Origin: Nosema muscidifuracis
Lineage: Eukaryota > Microsporidia > Nosematidae
Assembly: GCA_028335825.1 (NCBI GenBank)
Contig: JAIOKI010000005.1
Location: 372,001-436,000 of the forward strand
Direction: 5' to 3'
Length of the DNA stretch: 64,000 nt
Below the pieces are notes generated by a model. The model had not been told where the DNA came from and did no database searches. It saw only the letters and a program-made list of their open reading frames with translations. Positions 1-10,314 of this stretch are shown piece by piece. Made by a program: the position numbers and the translations under genes. How positions within the stretch are numbered: position 1 is the stretch's first letter; each line of letters opens with the position of its first letter.

Positions 1-681
1 TAAATGATTTTTTGAATCTGATCTGTAAAGAATTTTATTTATCTCTGTAGCTGAATAATAAAAATTGTAAAGAATTGATGGATCATTTGAATCTTCAGTA
101 GTTACTCTAGCTAAAATAAAATCAATATTTTTACGTCTACTTTCTATAATAAGAGTACGAAATTCTTCTAAAGAAAAAGTCTCTACAGAACTTGCATTAA
201 TTATATCCATATTATTGTAAGATTTATCATTATAAGATTTATCAAATATATTGATTTTATTTAAATCATTGTCAAATATATTATTATAAGCCTTATTTTT
301 TATATTGATTTTATCAGATATATCATTGTAAGATTTATCAAAAATATTGACTTCATTTACATTATTATAAGCATTATTTTTTATATTGATTCTATCAGAT
401 ATATCATTATAAGATTTATCAAATATATTAACTTTATCTACATTATTATAAGCATTATTTTTTACATTGATTTTATTTACATCATTATAAGCCTTATTTT
501 TTACATTAACTTTATTTACATCATTATAAGACTCCCTATTTATAACCTTTTCTATTCCATTTTCCTCTTCTTTTCTATGATCTTCATCTATATTCAAGTT
601 TTTAGGTGTACCTATTATTCTTATAATAGAATTTATAGATTTAGATTTCTCATATAGATCACAAATTTTAGATTTTATCAT
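1..681 (-). CDS. Repetitive hypothetical protein, 3' end cut by window edge
   Basis: An open frame on the minus strand runs 227 codons from an ATG at 681 to the window edge without a stop, so the C-terminus lies outside. After about 55 residues with a charged stretch (EEENG), a degenerate 24-26 residue unit rich in Asn, Asp, Lys and Ile repeats about five times (cores such as YNDISDKINIKNKAYNN). It is followed by a non-repetitive part containing FRTLIIESRRKNIDFILARV and FYYSATEINKILYR. I do not recognise the family. The non-repetitive tail looks folded and is the part to search. No CCC motif is visible before the ATG, so the start is less certain than elsewhere. Confidence 0.6.
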   Translation of the reverse strand, partial: MIKSKICDLYEKSKSINSIIRIIGTPKNLNIDEDHRKEEENGIEKVINRESYNDVNKVNVKNKAYNDVNKINVKNNAYNNVDKVNIFDKSYNDISDRINIKNNAYNNVNEVNIFDKSYNDISDKINIKNKAYNNIFDNDLNKINIFDKSYNDKSYNNMDIINASSVETFSLEEFRTLIIESRRKNIDFILARVTTEDSNDPSILYNFYYSATEINKILYRSDSKNHL

Positions 682-1169
682 TAAGACGATTACGATTTAT
701 TTAAATTTATTTTTATAAAATAAACATTACATAATATATTAATTAATTTATGCATAATACCAACATTTAGCATAGAACAATTTTGTAATAACAAAATGTC
801 AAACATATCAAATTATGATTAATTATAAAAAATATATTAAAAAAATAAGAAATGTTTTACAAAATATTTCTCAATTTGTAAGACTCTATTTAAAATATAC
901 TTTTAATTTATAAGACTTTTTAAAATTTATGAGATTTTTTAAGACTTTTAAAATTTATAGGATTTTTTTAAAATGTACTTTTAATTTATAAGACTTTTTT
1001 AAAATTTATGAGATTTTTTTTAAATATAAATTAAATTTATAAGACTCTATTTAAATTTATTAGACTTGAAATATAAATTAAATTTATAAGACTCTATTTA
1101 AATATTAATTATTTTTTTAAGACTCTATTTAATTTATTGGACTTAAAATATAATACTTTGAAAAATAGT
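682..1169. repeat. Intergenic, degenerate AT repeats
   Basis: About 490 bases without a gene. From about 870 to 1150 a degenerate unit of the form AATTTATAAGACTTTTTAAA or AATTTATGAGATTTTTT recurs many times. No RNA gene or promoter motif was seen. Confidence 0.6.
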
Positions 1170-1991
1170 TTATTTACCATTTTTATTATACCATATATTG
1201 ATTATACTATTAAGTTTATAATACTGATAGATTAAAAGTTCTCTTATTGTACAATCCTTGTAGTACTCAAGAGAATCAGCATCAATTATTTTATTCTTCC
1301 AGAAATTAATAAAAATCTCATAACTTTCTTTATTTTCGTTATACAAAGATAAGAAAAGGGAATTTGTAAGAATAAAATTATATTTTTTTATACAAAATAA
1401 AGTGGATTCTCCCTCAAATAAATCTAAATAATTTTTAAAACAGCTTAAAAAACATTGAATTACTATTTTTTTAGAAACTAATGAATTATTTTTTAGTCTG
1501 TTAATCATCTTTCTTTCTTCCTCTGACTCGATCTGTTGATTATAAAATTTCATATTCATAAATTCGTAAAGATGTCTAAAATCATTTCTTAAATGAAGTT
1601 CTTCTTTAGTGGAGTTAGATATATCAATAAATACAAATCTAATAAGATAATTCAATATATCTAAAGATTTATCTAACATTTTAGTACGTCTGAAATTTAA
1701 AATTATCTCGTCTTCAATTGTATTTAAAATTGTTTTGTACATAACAAGGTACTCTTTTATATATTCAAGTTTTCTTTTATTATCATGATCTTCATTTTTA
1801 TTCATACAAGAAATGTCTAATAAATCAATAAAATTACGTATCTGACTATTTTTATTAGATGATTCTTCTTTAAATCTTTTGTTATTTTCAGTTGATAAAT
1901 CTTCATCGTATTTACGTTTATTTGATATTTCTTCTTTTCTAATATTTTCACTACAAAGAATTTTAAATATGAATATTGTTAAAAAAAACAT
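1170..1991 (-). CDS. Predicted secreted protein with NLS-like clusters
   Basis: 273 residues. Residues 1-14 form a hydrophobic signal peptide (MFFLTIFIFKILC) with a likely cleavage site near C13-S14. Immediately after come two basic clusters, KRK at 25-27 and KRFK at 38-41, spaced like a bipartite nuclear localisation signal. The rest is mainly helical and Cys-poor, with no recognisable domain. A GGG-like motif (cgaGGGtagg) stands directly before the ATG and supports this start. Export plus an NLS would fit a host-targeted effector, but this is inference: many microsporidian secreted proteins are lysine-rich and the clusters may be chance. Confidence 0.6.
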   Translation of the reverse strand: MFFLTIFIFKILCSENIRKEEISNKRKYDEDLSTENNKRFKEESSNKNSQIRNFIDLLDISCMNKNEDHDNKRKLEYIKEYLVMYKTILNTIEDEIILNFRRTKMLDKSLDILNYLIRFVFIDISNSTKEELHLRNDFRHLYEFMNMKFYNQQIESEEERKMINRLKNNSLVSKKIVIQCFLSCFKNYLDLFEGESTLFCIKKYNFILTNSLFLSLYNENKESYEIFINFWKNKIIDADSLEYYKDCTIRELLIYQYYKLNSIINIWYNKNGK

Positions 1992-2657
1992 CCTACCCTC
2001 GATTTTTAAATTTTAATTAAAATTTTGATATATTAAAAATTTATTTTTTTATTTTCTTTAGAATGAAATTAGTTGAACAACTCTGTTTGAGATAATTTAT
2101 TAAAAAATTCCAAACCTTAAAAATTAAATGGTATTAACATAAAATATTAAAAATATTTTATTTCTATCATTGAAATATTTATTTAGCAAATTTCAACAAG
2201 TTAATAATATTTACAATAAAGATCATTAGAATACTTTATTTTATCATTACCTTCATTAAAAAATATTTTGATTTATTTAATTAATTTACAACCGTTTTCT
2301 AAGATTATTTATAAGTATTTTATTTAAATTAACTTGTTTTATATATTAAACCGTTATTTTTTATAACTTACATATATAAAAATTTATTGTATTTTTACTT
2401 ATTTTCTAAGAAGTAGTATCAGTTTGTTAAGGAAATTTTACTATAAAATAAGGAGAATATGATCAGTTATGTAATAAATTATTTAATATAAAATTTATTA
2501 TTTGAATAGAAACTTAATAAAAAATATTATTTTTTCTATTGAGTATACATACATTATTAATAAAATTTATAATTAATATTTGAAATCCACCAATTAAAAT
2601 ATTTTAATTCTCCTTAAAAAGCTAAATATATTTTACTACATAATTTTATGTCCCCAT
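1992..2657. other. Divergent intergenic region, AT-rich, nothing recognised
   Basis: About 670 bases between two divergent genes. No tandem repeat, tRNA or coding remnant was seen. The CCCC at 2652-2655 belongs to the downstream gene's start signal. Confidence 0.5.
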
Positions 2658-5096
2658 ATGGGAAATGAGGACCAAGAAACATTAACACGTAAATCTCGAA
2701 AAGATATGAGTAGAAAAATATTAAACCAATTAACAACAGCCAATCAAATGTTTGTTCGAAATGACTTTAAATCCTGTATAACAATCCTAAAATCAATTTT
2801 AAAACGTTCACCTAAAAATTCCAAAGCATATTTTATGTTAGGCCTCGTCTTCGAAGAAATGGGTGAAGATATAAAAGCTTATAATTTTTATCTCATATCA
2901 TCACAACTTATGAAAACAAACTGGGGGTTATGGAATAAATTATATGATTTAAGTACTAAACTCAACCTTATTTCCGATAAACTGTATTTTATACAGATGT
3001 TACAAAAAAAATATAATAAACGAGATTTAGTTGATGAGAAATTACAGTTATACAAGATATTGAAGTCAAAATACAAAATACTTGAAACTAAAATTGAACT
3101 ATTCTATTTCGATGGTGTAGATTTTGATATATTTAATATTATACGTAACGAAACCAAACATAAAGCACGTACTGCTCAGTGCTGTTTACATCTTATTAAG
3201 TTTTATGAATAATATCCTGAAAAATGTGGACTAGATTTTCTAATGAACATATTTCGACTTCAATACGATACTGGTTATCTTATAGGAACAAAAAATCTTA
3301 TAGAAAGATACTTGTTAGAAAAGAATGTTAAAATACCCAATGATATTAGAATTATTTATATTATTTGTTGTCTTATGAATAAAGATACATCTTCTAAGGA
3401 AGAAATAAAATATAACAAAGATATGGAAGATTTAGATTTTAAAGAATTTAGCGAAAAAGTTTTTGAATCTAAAGAAAGTATTTTTAACGATCTTAAAAAG
3501 AAAAATAGATCGTTTGATATTTATACTAAAGATGATAATTTAGAATTTTATCGTGATGAGTTAAGTAAAACTTTATCATTAGACTCGTTATTAGATAACA
3601 AAAATCCATTTGAAAAATATTTTAATATAGATTCTTTAATTAATGATACATCATTTTGGGATACTTTTAATGAACCAGAATATATTAAAGGATTATTAGA
3701 AGTTCTCAAAGATTCTGAAAATAGTTATCAATACATAAAAATACTTAAAATTTTAGAATCTCGTGTTGATTCTATGAATGAATACATTTTTTCAAAATTT
3801 GGAGATTTTTATTTAACGAGAAATGATTTAAATAATTCGTTATTTTATTATCAAAAGACTTTAGAAGTTAATCCTGATAATAATTTTGTAAAGAGTAAAT
3901 TGTATGAAATATATAAAAATATGGGAAATTTTGATCTTGCTCAAAAATTTCGTACAATTTCTTCTTTAGTAAATTTTGTAGAAGATATTGAGAATGAAGA
4001 TAAAACTAAGCTTATGTCTACTAAAGATAAATGTAATGAAAATAGAGATCTTTATTTAAAAACAAGAGCTTTATTTAAGATTAATATTGATGAATATCAT
4101 GAAAAAGTAAAATCTTTAGTAGATGATTTTTTAGAGAATAGGTTTATTTTTACTAAATTAAAAAGATATAAATTAGTAGATGTTGATTCAAAATTATGTA
4201 CAGATAAAGCTTTAATTTATGAAAATGATAAAGATAATTTAAGACTTCTTAGTCTTCATGGTTTAGATACTGAAGAATGGTCAGCTGTTTTATTAGAATA
4301 TATTATTTCTAATATCGTTAAAGAAAAATTTAGAGAAGCTTCTTTTTTACTTAAGAAATGTTTAGAATGTGATATTTTTTAAAAAGAGAGAAATATTTAT
4401 ACTCAATTTATTTTTTTAACTATCAAACATTCAATTTACTATAATGATTTAAATTTATTATCCAATTGTTTTAAAAATGCTTTTTATGTATTTAAAGATT
4501 ACAGTTGGGCTAATTTTTTATTTTACCTTTTAAATTTTTTTCCTGATTACATTCTTAAAAGGTCTTATGGAAATATAGTAAGAAATATAAGAAGAGTTTT
4601 TAGAAGGAATTATATACATATAAATAATAAAAACAAAGAAGAACCCAAAACAATTTACAAATCTCTTGATCTTAATATTCTTCTTAGCACATTCTTTATG
4701 AAAAATATTATACACAAGTCTTATAAAATAATCAATAATATTATACTTAATGACTCATTTAAGGATAAAATGATATATAATATAATTTTAATAATTACTT
4801 ATAAAAGTAGAGCTAATGAAAATAAAAATGAAATGTTAAAAAAAGGTATAACTGGATTAAAAGGATTATTAAATATTTGTAGTAATGAAGAATATTATAA
4901 TTTATCATATAATATAGGAATAGCTTATCATATGCTTGGATATGTAGGATTTGCAGAAAAACATTATACAGAATCACTTTCAACAAAAAATATTGAATTG
5001 AAAAGAATGGCACGATTAAGTCTTATAATTATTTATAAAAAAGCTAATAATTTAACAATGTTAAGAAAGATTTATGAAGAAGATGATTATATTTAA
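2658..5096 (+). CDS. TFC4: TFIIIC TPR subunit, TFC4/GTF3C3-like, with two in-frame TAA codons
   Basis: Subunit of the RNA polymerase III initiation factor TFIIIC, the TPR scaffold that recruits TFIIIB to tRNA and 5S genes. The N-terminal part has typical TPRs (FKSCITILKSILKRSPKNSK, AYFMLGLVFEEMGE). A middle TPR (SLFYYQKTLEVNPDNN) follows, and the C-terminal part carries the family's closing repeat (NIGIAYHMLGYVGFAEKHY). One reading frame covers 813 codons but contains TAA at 3210-3212 and 4380-4382. Sequence before, between and after the stops is in the same frame and reads as TFC4, so no indel is involved. Neither downstream part has its own CCC-ATG start. The start at 2658 is supported by CCCC at 2652-2655. 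It could be a recent pseudogene, a readthrough gene or a sequence error. Confidence 0.7.
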
Positions 5097-5437
5097 AAAC
5101 AAATTTTAAAATATGTTCTTAATTTATATTAAAAATATTAAATTAAAAATTGCTTAATATATATAATTGATAAATTTATATTAAAAATATTATTTATAGA
5201 TTTCTCAATTTATATAATTTGAAAATATTTTATATTAAAAATATAATTTATAGATGTTTTAATTTATTTAATGATAAATGTATATAATGATAATTTAAAG
5301 ATATTTTATATTAGAATTAGTATTTGAAAATTGCTTAATATATATAATAATAAATTTAAAAATTGCTTAATTAAAATATTTCTTAATTTATATAATGATT
5401 ATTTAAAGATTCCATTAATTTATATAACATCATTTTT
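5097..5437. repeat. Intergenic, AT-rich degenerate repeats
   Basis: About 340 bases made of variants of AATTTATATAATGATAATTT and TTATATTAAAAATAT with the recurring phrase ATTGCTTAATATATATAAT (near 5150, 5330). No other feature. Confidence 0.5.
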
Positions 5438-6691
5438 TTATTCAAGTTTACGTTTCTTTAAAATGTCAAATTCTTCATTCCTTTGATCAACAAGTTCTTT
5501 AAACACTTTTCCACATTCCATTAACATTTTCTTTTTAGTCTCATAATTAAACAAAGACATTTCTTTATTAACATTCTCTAATTCTTTAAAATATCCCATA
5601 ACTTTTTCCATTTCTTCTTTAATTTTTGTAATATTAAAATTAAATTCATCAACTTCTTCTTTTTCTATCTTTCTATTTTCTGTCTCATACAAAGCTATTT
5701 TAGTTTTTAATTTTTGATTTTCCTGATCAAGTTTTTTAAGCTGATTCTTTAAATCAGGAATATTATCACTAACATTCGAATTAATAAAAGCTACATTGTT
5801 AATCATCTTAAGTCTACATAAGAAATTTAAAGTATTTAAGGTATCATTCTTATTTTCTAAACAGACATTTCCAATAACTCTTAATTTACTATTTCCTCCT
5901 AAAGAATCTTTTAATAAAAATGTTAATTTTGAATCTCTGTATCCAATATGTTTATTATTATCTTCAGATAATTTATAAATAATTTTTCCAAGACAAAATA
6001 AAGATTTGTTAATGTTGGCTGTTTCTTTTATTTTAACATTTTCAATCTCCAAATTTTTTAATCTTTCTGATCCTGCTAGATCTATAAAAGATAATTTTGA
6101 TTCTTTTATTATATTATTTGATCTATTCTTTATATAAATAGTAAAAATTGAATGACTTCTACTACTTTCTATATTCATATCTGTACTTTTAGTCTTTCTT
6201 ATTTTAATACCTTTTTCGTAATAAACAAGAGATTCTTCATAATCTACTGGTTTAATTAAAGTTAAATTATCTACTGTAACAGTTTTACTAGGATCTTCTC
6301 GTATACTCAAATTTTTAGTTAAATCAAATAAATCAAACATATTTTCGTTATAAATTTCTATAAATGATAATTCAATATCCATATTAAGATTATGTAAGAA
6401 ACATAAGCATCTTTGTACAAGACCTGGATTATTTTCTCTACCTTGGATTGTATAAGTTTTACCACTTCCTGTTTGTCCATATGCAAATATTGTACAATTA
6501 TATCCTTGCATACTGCTTATAAGAATATCTTCTGATACTGAATCAAATAATTCTTTTTGAGAACTGTCTATAAATATTTTATCAAAATTCATTTGTTTAT
6601 CATTTATAAAAATGTTGTTACCTTTTATTTTGAATTCTGGATTGTCAGTGTCTGGTTTTATTCTAACGTATGTTTTTATGTTTTCACCCAT
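5438..6691 (-). CDS. Kinesin motor protein
   Basis: 417 residues with the motor domain at the N-terminus. The P-loop GQTGSGKT lies at 72-79, switch I as SSRSH near 177, and switch II as DLAGSE near 205, followed by NINKSL and YRDSKLTFLL. All nucleotide-contact motifs are present, so it should hydrolyse ATP and move on microtubules. After the motor (about residue 310) a short coiled coil of about 100 residues ends the protein. There is no cargo domain, so the whole is much shorter than usual. The family is N-terminal-motor, possibly kinesin-12/KIF15 or CENP-E-like, but I cannot assign it. No CCC motif precedes the ATG; the sequence ATGGGT carries G's just inside the gene instead. Confidence 0.9.
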   Translation of the reverse strand: MGENIKTYVRIKPDTDNPEFKIKGNNIFINDKQMNFDKIFIDSSQKELFDSVSEDILISSMQGYNCTIFAYGQTGSGKTYTIQGRENNPGLVQRCLCFLHNLNMDIELSFIEIYNENMFDLFDLTKNLSIREDPSKTVTVDNLTLIKPVDYEESLVYYEKGIKIRKTKSTDMNIESSRSHSIFTIYIKNRSNNIIKESKLSFIDLAGSERLKNLEIENVKIKETANINKSLFCLGKIIYKLSEDNNKHIGYRDSKLTFLLKDSLGGNSKLRVIGNVCLENKNDTLNTLNFLCRLKMINNVAFINSNVSDNIPDLKNQLKKLDQENQKLKTKIALYETENRKIEKEEVDEFNFNITKIKEEMEKVMGYFKELENVNKEMSLFNYETKKKMLMECGKVFKELVDQRNEEFDILKKRKLE

Positions 6692-7147
6692 AAATTTATA
6701 AAAAAAAAGAATTTTTTATTTTAGCATAAAATATTTAAGATAAACAGATTTATTTCAAAAAAAAATAATTAAGATTTAATGCAAAAAATTAATTACGATA
6801 AGCAGATCATTTTAAAAAAAAATATTTAAGATAAGCAGATTTATTTCAAAAAAAATATTTAAGATTTAATGCAAAAAAATATTTAAGATAAGCAGATCAT
6901 TTTAAAAAAAAATAATGCAGACATAAGTAAACTTTATAAAAAACTTAAGAAAATTCTTCTATAACAAATTATTATAAAAAGACATAAGTAAACTTTATAA
7001 CAAATTATTATAAAAAAAACTTAAGAAAACTCTTCTATAACAAATTATTAAAAATAACAGATATAATAATGCAGACATAAGAAAACTCTTCTATAAAAAA
7101 TTATCATAAAAGTTAAATTTCTATAAAAAATGATAAATTTAAATAAT
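6692..7147. repeat. Tandem repeats, two families
   Basis: From 6720 to 6915 a unit of roughly 70-100 bases recurs (phrases AAGATAAGCAGATTTATTTCA, AGATTTAATGCAAAA, AAGCAGATCATTTT). From 6915 to 7130 a second family recurs (GACATAAGTAAACTTTATAA, TTCTTCTATAACAAATTATTA). No gene or RNA was seen. Confidence 0.65.
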
Positions 7148-7972
7148 TTAATTAGTTTCTACTTCAACTAACTCACCATATTTAAGATTAGCTTCTTCTA
7201 ATTCTGTTAATCTAATTCCCTTCTCTTCTGGTAAACTAATAAGAAGACTCTCTTCATTATCTCCAATAACAATAATAGAAGATAATGAAGCATTGAAAAA
7301 TTTAGATCCAAAATCTTCTATTGAAAGAATAGTCTTATCATTATCATCAATCTGAATATTTCTAATAATTCCAACTCTTCCTGCATCTTCTCCATTAATA
7401 ATATAAACTACTTTACCTACTGAAAATTTAACATAATCAACAACCTTTCTTGTATCTAAATCTACTTTAACAGTATCATTGATATTTATAGAAGGATCAC
7501 AGTATTTAAAACAGCATCCATCATTAGTGAAAATGTAAGGAACATTGTCATACATATTTTTCTTATTAGTAACCTTAGCAAGTTTAAATTTAGATTCTTC
7601 TTTGTCAATCTTATGGAAAGCAAATTTCATATCTACTCCAAAAAGAACGCGGTAATGCTCATCAGTCTTTACTATACTAAGTACATCACCAAATCCTACT
7701 GGGAATTTACGTTTCATAATAACTTTTCCATTAACTTTTATATTTTTAGATTTTAAAACTATCTGAATTTCTTTTCTGTTGTTAGCATATTCTAAGAACT
7801 TCTCTAAGACATAAGCTAAAGGAATACATAAATCTTTCTTGTGAGGACCACTTAATGGTCTAATGGCATATGTTCCTACTGATTTATCTAATTTCCAGGA
7901 TGATGGTGCTACTTGTCTGTTTAAATGTTTACGTGGTCCACCAGTCTAAAATTATAAATTTTTACTTACCAT
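7148..7972 (-). CDS. RPS4: Small-subunit ribosomal protein eS4, with a 24-nt intron
   Basis: Spliced gene: exon 1 is only the ATG (7972-7970), the intron is 7969-7946, and exon 2 runs 7945-7148. Joining gives 266 residues, the normal eS4 length, starting [18 protein letters not shown], which matches the family N-terminus (GPKKHLKRxAAPxxW). Without splicing the first ATG meets a stop after six codons and the family N-terminus is lost. The family phrases [24 protein letters not shown] and the C-terminal [16 protein letters not shown] are present. A CCC (7979-7981 on the minus strand) stands just upstream of the exon 1 ATG, as in its neighbours. Splicing right after the ATG is a common place for microsporidian ribosomal-protein introns. 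Confidence 0.92.
7946..7969 (-). other. 24-nt spliceosomal intron of RPS4
   Basis: Begins GTAAGT and ends TAATTTTAG, with the probable branch A four to six bases from the AG, the fused branch-point and acceptor layout known from microsporidia. Removing it keeps phase (ATG, then ACT) and restores the full eS4 N-terminus. Confidence 0.9.
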
Positions 7973-7982
7973 TTTAAAGGGT

Positions 7983-8382
7983 AAAAAAAAATTTAAAAAA
8001 AATATTTTGCATAAAAAAATGCAAATTTTATAAAAATATAAAATAAGATTATTTTTATGTTAAAGAAATATATACTTAAAAATCAGAGGATAATAACATA
8101 ATTTAAAATATTTAGTGGATTAATTTTATATTTGTAGAAAATATATTTTAATTAATCATTCAAACTTAAAGACGATTACTTACTTTCTCTTATTTTTTAA
8201 TCATCTTTCTATTCATTTTTTTAATCTCCTTTCCTATTTTTTTCTACTTTTTTAATCTCCTTTCATCTTTTTTTTCAATTTTCTATCACTTCCCTTTATT
8301 CTACTTCTTTAAATCACCTTTCTCAATTTTCTATCACTTATTCTACTTCTTTTAATCACCTTTCACATTTTTTTTAACCCTA
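7983..8382. other. Intergenic, pyrimidine-rich tract before CAF1
   Basis: Between divergent genes. From about 8160 to 8370 the plus strand is almost pure C/T, made of repeats of TTTTTAATCTCCTTTC and TTCTATCACTTATTCTACTTC. The tract ends in the CCC (8378-8380) that precedes the CAF1 ATG. It may act as an upstream activating tract, but that is a guess. Confidence 0.45.
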
Positions 8383-9162
8383 ATGTCAGATTCACAAATA
8401 TTAAATGTTTGGAAAAATAATTTAGAAATAGAAATGAAAAATATTCGATCACTCATCCAGAAATATAATTATATAAGCATGGATACAGAATTCCCTGGTG
8501 TAGTAGCTAAACCTATAGGAAATTTTAAGTCTCATTCATCATTCGCATATCAACAACTTAGATGTAACGTAGATATCCTAAAAATCATTCAACTTGGTAT
8601 ATCTTTAAGTGATAAAGATGGTAATAGACCTTTTCCTGTTAATACATGGCAATTTAATTTCGAGTTTTCTCTTGATAATGACATGTATGCTCAAGAATCT
8701 ATTGATTTACTTATCTTAGCCAAAATAGATTTTAAAGAACATGAAAAAAATGGAATAGAAATAGAAGAATTTGGAGAACTTCTTATTACATCTGGTTTAG
8801 TTATGAGTGAAGATGTTGTATGGGTATCTTTTCATTCTGCTTATGATTTTGGATATTTAATCAAAGTTCTTACTTGTAATCTTCTACCTGAAAAAGAAGA
8901 TGATTTTTATGAATTACTTAAAGCTCTTTTCCCTGAATTTTATGATATAAAATTTTGTATTAAAAATAGCAAGTATGTTAAAAAAGGTCTTCAAGAAATT
9001 TCTTCTGATATGGGACTTAAAAGATTAGGAATTCAACATCAAGCAGGGAGTGATGCTTTATTAACTAGTCTTACATTTTTTAAAGCTAAAGAAATACTTA
9101 ATGAAGATATAGGAATAGAAAATATTGGTAAATTATTTGGTATAGAAATTAAGCAAGAATAA
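8383..9162 (+). CDS. POP2: CCR4-NOT deadenylase subunit CAF1/POP2
   Basis: 259 residues, the usual size of the nuclease domain of CAF1 (CNOT7). It is a DEDD exonuclease that shortens mRNA poly(A) tails in the cytoplasm as part of CCR4-NOT. All four acidic residues can be placed: D34 and E36 in MDTEFPG, D155 in HSAYDFGYL and D224 in HQAGSDALLT, with the DEDDh histidine at 219. It should be active. Family phrases YQQLRCNVDILKIIQLG and NTWQFNFEF are well kept. ATG at 8383 follows aaCCCta, the local start signal. The neighbours eIF4E and a GYF protein also act on mRNA. Confidence 0.95.
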   Translation: MSDSQILNVWKNNLEIEMKNIRSLIQKYNYISMDTEFPGVVAKPIGNFKSHSSFAYQQLRCNVDILKIIQLGISLSDKDGNRPFPVNTWQFNFEFSLDNDMYAQESIDLLILAKIDFKEHEKNGIEIEEFGELLITSGLVMSEDVVWVSFHSAYDFGYLIKVLTCNLLPEKEDDFYELLKALFPEFYDIKFCIKNSKYVKKGLQEISSDMGLKRLGIQHQAGSDALLTSLTFFKAKEILNEDIGIENIGKLFGIEIKQE

Positions 9163-9451
9163 ATAATTTGTAGATTAAAAGTATAACTCATTAAAATATC
9201 ATGTATTAAAAATATAACCTATTAAAATATAATCTATTAAAATATCATGTATTAAAATATAGTCTATTAAAATATAGTCTATTAAAATATAATCTATTGA
9301 AATATAGTCTATTAAAATATAACTCATTAAAATAGCATATATTAAAAATATAGTCTATAAAAATATTTTATTAAATTATTAACATTCTCTATAAATTAAT
9401 ACTGTTATTAATAAATTAAAAAATGATTAATTAATGTACTCCCTTTATTTG
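9163..9451. repeat. Short-period tandem repeat
   Basis: A 15-18 base unit (TATTAAAATATAGTC and variants) repeats more than ten times between about 9175 and 9370, between two convergent genes. Confidence 0.75.
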
Positions 9452-9979
9452 TTATAAATCTAAACTATCAGATGATCCTATACTTGTACTATCACAATCA
9501 TTTATTTCTTCATCTAACTCTTCTTCTGAAATTGGTATAGCATATTTTTCTTTATATTCCCTTGTTTTTACAAGATATCTCTCATAATTATTTAAATACA
9601 TAGCTCCTGCTTCACAATTAAGAGGATCACTTGGATTTGGATAAGTAAGAAGTTGTGGAATAAAAATTTCTACTACATTTAAGATATCATACATAGGAGA
9701 CCATACTTGATTAAGAACATCCAGACAAATTGATCCACTAGTTTCATCTACATTAGGATGATATATTTTAGTAATGAATCCTATAGAAGGACTTTTAAAA
9801 GGATAATCATCTGGTATAAGGAAATGTACTTTATATTTGTACCCATGAAAAGGAGATTCAGCAGGTCCTTTAATTAGAATTTCAAATTCAGTTTTTTTAG
9901 AGTTTTTGAATTCTACTTCGTATTTTGCATTATATAATTTTTGTAGTTCTGTATTTATTCTATTATTAATCATTGACAT
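9452..9979 (-). CDS. UBC8: Ubiquitin-conjugating enzyme E2, UBC8/UBE2H type
   Basis: 175 residues. The UBC fold spans about 1-150 with HPN at 74-76 and the active-site C85 in SGSICLDVLNQVW. The phrases YPFKSPSIGFITKIYHPNVDE, FIPQLLTYPNPSDPLN and AGAMYLNNYERY are specific to UBE2H/Ubc8 rather than other E2s. The tail is acidic and serine-rich (EELDEEINDCDSTSIGSS), as in that subfamily. In yeast Ubc8 works with the GID E3 on gluconeogenic enzymes and in animals with CTLH; whether a microsporidian keeps that partner is unknown. Convergent with CAF1. Confidence 0.92.
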   Translation of the reverse strand: MSMINNRINTELQKLYNAKYEVEFKNSKKTEFEILIKGPAESPFHGYKYKVHFLIPDDYPFKSPSIGFITKIYHPNVDETSGSICLDVLNQVWSPMYDILNVVEIFIPQLLTYPNPSDPLNCEAGAMYLNNYERYLVKTREYKEKYAIPISEEELDEEINDCDSTSIGSSDSLDL

Positions 9980-10314
9980 TTGTTTATTATTTTATGGATC
10001 AAAATAAAAAAAACAAATTTTAATTTTATCCTTAAAAAAATAAATATTAAAGTAATTTATTGAGTCAATGTAAAATTATAATATTTTAATTGTAATAAAT
10101 TAGTAAATTATAATAAATTACTAATATATTAATTATAATATATGAGCTATTATATATAAATTAATAAATAAACTTAAATAGTTAATAAATTAATAAATAG
10201 ATTGACATATTACAATATATAAATTACCTATAATAAATTAAACTTAAATAGTTAATAAATTAACATATAAACTTTAATATATTACAATATAATAAATTAA
10301 TATATTCATTTTAA
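9980..10314. other. Intergenic, AT-only sequence
   Basis: About 335 bases of A/T with recurring TTAATAAATTAA and AATATATAAATTA phrases. No gene, RNA or motif was seen. Confidence 0.5.

Noticed and set aside
9175-9370. Telomere or centromere repeat
   Set aside because: Unit is a local AT-rich minisatellite found only in this gap and flanked by ordinary genes.
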